From the NCBI GenBank assembly GCA_035771175.1, contig CM069596.1, positions 9,226,001 to 9,290,000 on the forward strand: 64,000 nucleotides of DNA. The letters are read 5' to 3'. Origin of the DNA: Paratinospora sagittata. Its lineage: Eukaryota; Streptophyta; Magnoliopsida; Ranunculales; Menispermaceae. The notes under the pieces are model-generated. The model ran no database searches. It was not told the origin of the DNA and worked only from the letters and a program-made list of their open reading frames with translations. Numbering within the stretch: the first letter of the stretch is position 1; the number at the start of each line of letters is the position of its first letter. Positions 58,130-64,000 of this stretch are shown one piece after another. Both the position numbers and the translations under genes were made by a program.

Positions 58130-58430
58130 TTCGATTATTATCCAAATTCATGTGTCCCATACCACATGAATTTAGTAATAAGGGTGTCAACCAAGTTAAG
58201 TTGTATGAACACGGTCTCTAAAAACATTGGCTGAATAGAAGGTTACTAATAGTATCTTCCAAATTTACTCGTCCCATACCGTGTAAACTTAGTGATAATA
58301 TTAGTAATGCAACTTTCTCCAAATGTTTCTTTTTACACAAGGTCATGGGTTTTCTTACTTCCACATTTTATTTAGTATCCTCCAATTTTGTTGTGTCCCA
58401 TACCACTCCAAAGTTAGTGATACAAAAGAA
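58130..58430 (-). repeat. Array of three constant-loop hairpins before gag (element T)
   Basis: Loop TCCCATAC at 58155-58162, 58272-58279 and 58396-58403, spaced 117 and 124 bases. Module 1: perfect 11 bp stem 58144-58154 / 58163-58173. Module 2: inner stem 58261-58271 / 58280-58290 (9 of 11, 10 of 11 with a G-U pair in minus-strand RNA) and outer stem 58243-58256 / 58294-58307 (13 of 14). Module 3: GTG/CAC closing and outer GTATC 58375-58379 / GATAC 58419-58423. Between the stems is a conserved internal loop, left xTCC and right AGT. Same design as in element X. Confidence 0.8.
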
Positions 58431-58502
58431 AAAATGGTTGTACGTCTTTAAACAAAACAATTTCATTCATATATATCAAAGAAAAGTTTACAATGCCAGT
58501 AA

Positions 58503-60084
58503 TTAATTGTGACTTTCGTGTCTACTACCGCTCCTTCGAGATCTACTACTACATAGAGAACGACTACTAACAGAAGGCTGAGAGTTTGCACGCTCTGCGT
58601 CGGAGTTGTGCAAACGAGTTAATATATTAGTGTGGCTCTCTTTCAGTGCAGCAATATTGGATGCCATTTCATCTAACCGTTCAAGTAGGTTAGTCGGTTG
58701 TCCCATTGGTGGTTGATGGGTCGTTTGTCCCGTAGGAGAAGGGTAGGCCATAGACATTGGGGGAAAGTATGGGTTCATAGGTGGAAGGTAATAGTTTTGA
58801 TTGTGCGGGGATCCCCAAACTGGAACCCCATGGATATTTGGATTTGTTTGTGGTGAAAAAGTTTGAAACAATGGGCTTATCGGGATGTTTTGTCCTCCAA
58901 GATTTGGTGACGCCCAATATTGTTGTTGTTGGTTCACAACAACTTGTGGAACTGGCTGATACTGTACCGTAGGAGTTGAAAATCTTTGGTACGAAGTGGT
59001 GCCTGGAGTGGGCACGTTCCACGTTGGTAGATTTGCTTGCGTACCTTATCTATCATGACTTTGTGTAGGTTGATTTAGTGTGGCATATAATTCTTCGTCG
59101 GTGAATGGTCGATCGGTTGGATCACTATTCGGGGGCTGGGTCTGATGTAGGATTTGGATGTGAATCATTATTTGGCCCTTCTTGGACGGGCATCTTGCGT
59201 CGACTTTTGCGAAGGAAACGTCCATGCTTGTCTCTCATTCTTTCTGCATTTCTTATCGTCGTGCTGAATACATCTTCGTCAGTTACCCCTCCACTTGTGC
59301 CATATGTCTTGAAGATAGAGGATGCTGTAACTGGTTCAGTGATGAGCTTTGACGTTCCATCGAAATTGGCGACGTTTGCCTCGAATAGTATCCTCATAAT
59401 CAAGACTCCGTAGCCGAGGAATTCTTTTCTTAAAGGGTATTGTATTACCCTCAACATTTCTTGGATAATAATGTGAGGTAAGGAGACCTTAATTTTCTTC
59501 TCTATGCAGTATAACATCATAAGTTGAGCCCTTGACATAGTGCCTCTAGTCCCCCTTTCTGGCAAGATGTTGCCGTATACAATCTTTCCGAGGCCAGCAA
59601 GAGATGACTTAAGATGATTGTTTGGGAGGTTGGTGTATGTTGATTGAGTGTATGGCTCTGTGGAGAGGGAATTAAACAATTGTTCATTAGATTCTGCGAT
59701 CTCTGCAACTGTCTGGGGTTCATGTGGATCAATAATCCTCTCCTCAATCGGAATCTCCAAAAGTCGAGCAATAAGTTCGACGTTGATAGAAATTTTTATC
59801 CCCATAACTGTTGTCTCCAATACAGGGTTGATTCCCTCTTCTGGAAGTCCTACGTAATTCATGGCTTCGTAGAAGGATCTGACCAAGTTGTAAGAGACTT
59901 GTCCCTCGACTTTGGTTATATTTAACCAATCCAATGTTGTGAGTTTGTCATGAAGGATTGGGCGGAGGCGGAGATCTTTATTGTCGATGCTCCTCATGGT
60001 CATAACCTCTCTTTTAGACAATTCCGTTAGTCTAGTGGGAATTGGTTCCCGGCTAGTGGAAGTTGTTTCTTCCCTTGAGGCCAT
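58503..60084 (-). pseudogene. Extra ORF upstream of gag in element T
   Basis: First ATG at 60084 (MASREETTSTSREPIP). 319 codons run to a stop at 59125, then the frame shifts by one and continues through a TAA near 59045 to 58503, about 520 residues in all. The N-terminal part (LTTLDWLNITKVEGQVSYNL, VRSFYEAMNY, MGIKISINVELIARLLEIP, LMMLYCIEKKIKVSLPHII) resembles the 'putative plant transposon protein' family found in many plant retroelements (from memory). The C-terminal part is Gln/Pro/Tyr-rich, then a heptad-like LLERLDEMASNIAALKESHT, then an Arg/Ser-rich basic tail. Function unknown; a gag-like or nucleic-acid-binding role is possible. It is separated from gag by the hairpin array. Confidence 0.75.
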
Positions 60085-60129
60085 TCTTTTGCTGAAAGGA
60101 AAATAAATTTGTGTGAAAGACACAAAATA

Positions 60130-60817
60130 TATTCCTAAGATTTTTAAGATTTATGCCTTGTCTGCTAGACATTATTTTCGAGTTTTCTTTTGATGTTTAT
60201 ACCATCATGAAATTTTCTTCATTAGTGATTTGATGTATATATGTCGTATTCACATATGAATGTATAGACATATTTAATCATAACTATATATAGTTTCCAA
60301 AAATCAACTATTTGAAATATGTATATATGTGGTATTCACATATGAATGTATAGACATATTTAATGATAAGTATAGTTTCCATAAATCAACTATATATATA
60401 TATTTGAAATGAAACTATATAAAAATCATATATAGTTGTTTTTAATCCAAATCTTAACTATATATATAATTCATATATATATATATATATATATAGTTTT
60501 AGATATATCAAATAATTTTTTTTTTCATTTTTACAAAAAAAATTTTCCATTTTTTTTTTATACGTACCTCATATACACTAAGGTATATAGATACATATAT
60601 TCAATCATAATTACACATATAGTTTCTAATAAATCATGACTATATGTATATTAAAATCAAACTATATAAAAATCATATAGTTTTCTAGATATATATTCAA
60701 TACAAATCTCAACTATATATAATTGACATATGTATATATAGTTCTAGAGATATATATATATCTAATAAAATTTTTCTTCCCCTAATTTGGTGGACTTGGG
60801 CGGGCCGTGGACCGTAC
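60130..60817. other. AT-rich spacer between primer site and extra ORF
   Basis: Contains a direct repeat of about 90 bp (ACATATGAATGTATAGACAT at about 60252 and 60341) and several (AT)n runs. No frame of interest. Confidence 0.6.
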
Positions 60818-60829
60818 GCTCTGATACCA
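60818..60829 (-). promoter_or_regulatory. Primer-binding site of element T
   Basis: Minus strand TGGTATCAGAGC, complementary to the 3' end of initiator-Met tRNA, five bases from the 5' LTR edge. Standard for plant chromoviruses. Confidence 0.92.
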
Positions 60830-60834
60830 TTAAA

Positions 60835-62196
60835 TGTCACACCCCGCCCGGACGCGCCTAAACCGGCGGTACACTCACGGGCGGGGCGCGCATTTGGAAT
60901 AATAACAATGGTAACAACAGAGTGCGCAGCGGAAATACGGTACACACAGTACAAATCTGATTTCATTTATTTCAGAATACTTTTGTACATGAACGGTCAA
61001 GGGAACATACTCCCAAAATCTCCAATGAATCGTACAAAGGGTACAAAATATGGGCCCCATAACCTGCACCCAGTCCACCCTAATTTCCTGTGAAAGATTG
61101 GATAATAATGGCGTGAGCTTAACGCGCTCAGTGGGTAAATAGTGCATGAGTATAACAATTAATAAAGCATACTTCAATATCAAATATATTAAATACACAT
61201 GTCAGCATCATAATCAATCAATATGTATGTATGCATGACACCGTCTCGTAATTGTTTGATGAACGTACATCGCCTGAATTCAAGTACAGGAACGATGCTC
61301 TGGATTCACGTACTGATGTCCCTCCCCGGGTGTAGCCGGGTTCTCATGTACGTCCCTCTCCAGAGAAATATAATGAATAGCGAGCAATGCTCCTAACTAT
61401 TCTATGAGTCATAAACCATATACGTCCCTAGGTGGTGATATGTATGATGCCAATGCATGAACTGGTCTAGTCTATTGGTCTAGTCTTTTCTTGACATTTA
61501 GACTGACTTTGACAACTTCTGGTGATCCTTATCAGGGTCGGTATCACGACGTGCAAGATTAGGACATTCAGTATTACTGTATAAGCTGATAGCTTTCAAT
61601 AAGACCAACTAGATCAATCCCTAGTTGAGAGGTGAAACACAAGGTCTGGTTAAATACCAATCGCCTAGAGCGGCCCGCTGCCTCCCGTTCACTATTTAAA
61701 GTTACTGAGGACAAGACCGAGTCTAGTTGAGTCAGATTGACCACAAATCCGACATTATAACAGTGCAATACATGAATTCCAAATATACAGGCATATGTGC
61801 GGCAGTATAAACAGTATATGACATAATGCAGTGTAAATGAATAGTAGACATAATAATAATTGAATGTAAACTTTAATAAAAGTTATGAAACACGCAAACC
61901 TATGTTTCGTTCCCCACCTTCAGATTAAACTTCTTCTTTCAGATCTGGCGCTTTCCTACGGACAGAACTTTGTTGCACCGCACCGAGAGTCTCGGACAGA
62001 GAGTCTCAAAAACTTAGAACGCGTGGAAAGGAGAAGAAATTCACAAGAGAAGGTGATTTGGAGTGAGGAATGAGAAATGAGGAGGTTTCTTATATAGAGA
62101 TTTTTGCGCCTGAACGTTCGGGCATGCGCCTGCATGCCTGAACGTTCGGGGGTTGCCCAAATAGTAATTTTTTTTTGTGAAATACGGGGTATTACA
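60835..62196 (-). repeat. 5' LTR of element T
   Basis: 1362 bp, ends as in the 3' LTR. It retains more CpG near the inner end than the 3' copy (for example CCGCCCGG..ACCGG against TCGCCCGG..ATCGG). Only two to three GAACGTTC units. Confidence 0.92.
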
Positions 62197-63463
62197 CAAT
62201 CTTTATCTTCATACGATTGTACTTGCCTTTGTCCATCCATTATGGACACAACATTAAAATACAATCATCAAATAAAATTAATGAATTTCATTCCAAGGCA
62301 TTCACACGTGAAATAAATCACAGGGTCTTTACTGACCGTAATAATATTCATTGAATTTCAATTATCAATACAATTCGTTTAAATAATAAACCTTTAAAAA
62401 TTAAATAAAAGGTTCAGTCCTATCACCACAATGTTAATTAATTAATTAAACCCACCCCTACTACACTGAACTACGTCACGAACTTGCGATCTTATTTTCT
62501 AAGTACCTACATGTAAAAAAAATAGGGGTGAGCTTGAAAGCCTAGTGGGTCATCTAAACAATTCACAATATTTTATTGTGATACATACACAAAAACATTA
62601 CAAACAAGTTTCACACATTAATCGTTGCAACGTTAGATTGTTTGAGCCGAGAATTTCATCACGTTCTAAATCACGTACCTTTAGGAAAATCAAACTCAGG
62701 GTGGCACAGCCCAAAAATTAGAACATTGGCGATATTCCTTAGAATAATTGCCCCATATGTGTGATTCTTATCTTAATCGTGTTCTTTAGTGATGTCACGC
62801 CATAGGTACGTATAAGCACGATATTAAGTGCATTCATAAAATATATTCAACTCCACTACACATGGTATCATGTCACAAAGTCAATTATAATAGTGTTCAC
62901 GCATTCATTATGCCAATATTCCAAATCATACATTTCATTATCAGACATTATAATTTATAAATGAATTCAACTACTACATGAATTTCATGCATCCAATTAT
63001 CATTTGATCAGAATAAAAATCATGTTAACACACATATCATCATGGTTAAACAATCACAACATTGCATACATATAATCATGTACAATAGGCATGCATAAGC
63101 AATTTAATAATACTATGGACCTAATTAATTTAACATTCCTATCTATATATCAAATAAAATATTATGAAGGCCTAGAATCATCCCCACCTGAATCGCTAAA
63201 TTCCAAATGTGTTGAGATTGATTCCTCGACGTTGGGCGTTATCAACCTATCCACGCATAAATCACACGTTAATCACTTGTTTTGTATTATATTATATTAA
63301 TATAATGTGCATACATGTCTATGATGTATGGTGGTGGTCACATTATACATATAATATAACTTAGCTAATAAACTTCCACCTAATATAATATGATGATCTA
63401 GATAGTAAAAACTTAAAATATGATATACCATAATCTAATATATTATATGCGGTATTGTATGTA

Positions 63464-63501
<38 letters not shown>

Positions 63502-63843
63502 ACATCTTGGTTTCTTAAAAAAGAATAACACTTGAGTTGCAATGTTTTTTAAAAAAATAATAATACTTGGTTAAAAAAAATGTATGATACATATAAATAT
63601 ATTATATAACATCTTGATTGCTTAAAAAATAATAACACTTGAGTTGCAATGTTAAAAATAATAATAACACTTGGTTAAAAAAAAAAATGTATGATACATA
63701 TAAATATATTATATAACATCTTGATTGCTTAAAAAATAATAATACTTGAGTTGCAATGTTTTTTAAAAAATAATAACACTTGGTTAAAAAAATGTATGAT
63801 ACTAAATATATTATATAACCTGTTGGTTGCTTAAAAGAAAATA

Positions 63844-63874
<31 letters not shown>

Positions 63875-64000
63875 TTTTGAGTTGCAGAGCGGAAGGAAGA
63901 AAATAAGGGAGTTTAGATGTGGTATTGTATGTATGACATATATATAAATATATTATATAATATGTTGGTTGCTTAAAGAAAAGAAAAGAAAAGAAAAAAA
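62197..64000 (-). mobile_element. LTR Z, second part (runs off the window)
   Basis: Resumes with CAATCTTTATC, matching 37870 onward in LTR Y, through the single GGCGATATTCC unit at 62725 and CCCACCTGAATCGC near 63182. Ends at the window edge in a minisatellite. Its other end and any target duplication are not visible. Confidence 0.8.
63450..64000. repeat. AT-rich minisatellite in LTR Z
   Basis: Four to five units of about 105-140 bases, each with TATTATATAACATCTTG, a poly-A/T spacer, ACTTGAGTTGCAATG and TTGGTTAAAAAAATGTATGA. A (TA)n run lies at 63467-63494. Confidence 0.8.

Larger units (their letters stand above)
51215..62196 (-). mobile_element. Nearly complete chromovirus-type gypsy element T
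   Basis: 10,982 bp, flanked by perfect CAATC repeats (51210-51214, 62197-62201), with LTRs at both ends. Minus-strand order: 5' LTR 62196-60835, initiator-Met primer site, AT-rich spacer, extra ORF 60084-58503, hairpin array 58430-58130, gag-pol 57736-53040, polypurine tract, 3' LTR 52800-51215. The chromodomain-like C terminus after integrase and the gag-pol order place it with chromoviruses, closest in style to Tekay/Del. By eye the LTRs differ by a few percent, plus repeat-number changes. Non-functional from nonsense, frameshift and active-site changes. Confidence 0.92.

Noticed and set aside
58130..58430. Hairpin modules as hammerhead ribozymes or retrozymes
   Set aside because: No CUGAnGA or GAAA core could be found around the loops.
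60818..60829. Possible tRNA gene fragment (also 37640-37651)
   Set aside because: Only 12 bases complementary to initiator-Met tRNA, at an LTR edge: a primer-binding site.

Overview
This is nuclear DNA of a eudicot plant, probably a species with a large, transposon-rich genome. It is strongly AT-rich, its genes have GT..AG introns, and its mobile elements are plant types: OTU-bearing Mutator-like elements (MULEs), chromovirus and Tat-type gypsy elements, Ale- and SIRE-like copia LTRs, L1 remnants and hAT-type MITEs. I cannot name the species. Only two genes look intact: an HPR3-type glyoxylate/hydroxypyruvate reductase (7143-9701, +) and an atypical bHLH transcription factor of the Arabidopsis bHLH52/53 type (46083-47137, +). 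Nearly everything else is mobile DNA or its debris.

Layout. 1-4.2 kb: a gypsy-like LTR end abutting a decayed MULE with a C-terminal OTU protease-like domain. 4.2-7.1 kb: AT-rich DNA with two MITEs. 7.1-9.7 kb: the HPR3 gene. 9.9-20 kb: L1 remnants, copia-like LTR debris and a 2.7 kb solo LTR with a TTTAT target-site duplication. 20-25.1 kb: a hairpin, a copia 3' end, and a second MULE split by a 1.3 kb solo LTR (ATTAC). 25.8-30.4 kb: exon 1 of a second HPR3 copy, cut at its exon end and fused to a gypsy pol fragment (element X) that runs into its primer site and 5' LTR. 30.7-33.4 kb: a MITE, a copia solo LTR and an inverted HPR3 exon 2 relic. 33.7-40.2 kb: a nest in which a SIRE-like solo LTR sits in a Tat gag gene, next to leader and LTR of a second family-X element (Y). 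41-51 kb: three tandem copies of a repeat block around the bHLH gene. 51.0-64 kb: LTR Z (same family as X and Y), itself split by a nearly complete 10,982 bp chromovirus (element T, 51215-62196, CAATC target-site duplication).

Element T is the richest object. On the minus strand it has a 5' LTR, an initiator-Met primer site, an extra ORF, an array of RNA hairpins, gag with a CCHC knuckle, protease, reverse transcriptase, RNase H, integrase, a chromodomain-like tail, a polypurine tract and a 3' LTR. It is dead: eight nonsense codons, an RT active site changed from DD to DE, and an integrase zinc-ligand His changed to Tyr.

The best candidate for something undescribed is a family of stem-loops in the leader just before gag, seen in T and in X (one in Y). 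Each has an invariant octaloop (TCCCATAC on the + strand, so GUAUGGGA in element RNA), stems that differ in sequence but keep pairing, and mostly exact 117 bp spacing. In T they lie between the extra ORF and gag, which suggests a role in internal gag translation or RNA packaging (inference). A second theme is that several unrelated elements carry iterated, CpG-rich palindromic motifs in their leaders or LTRs, each family with its own motif.
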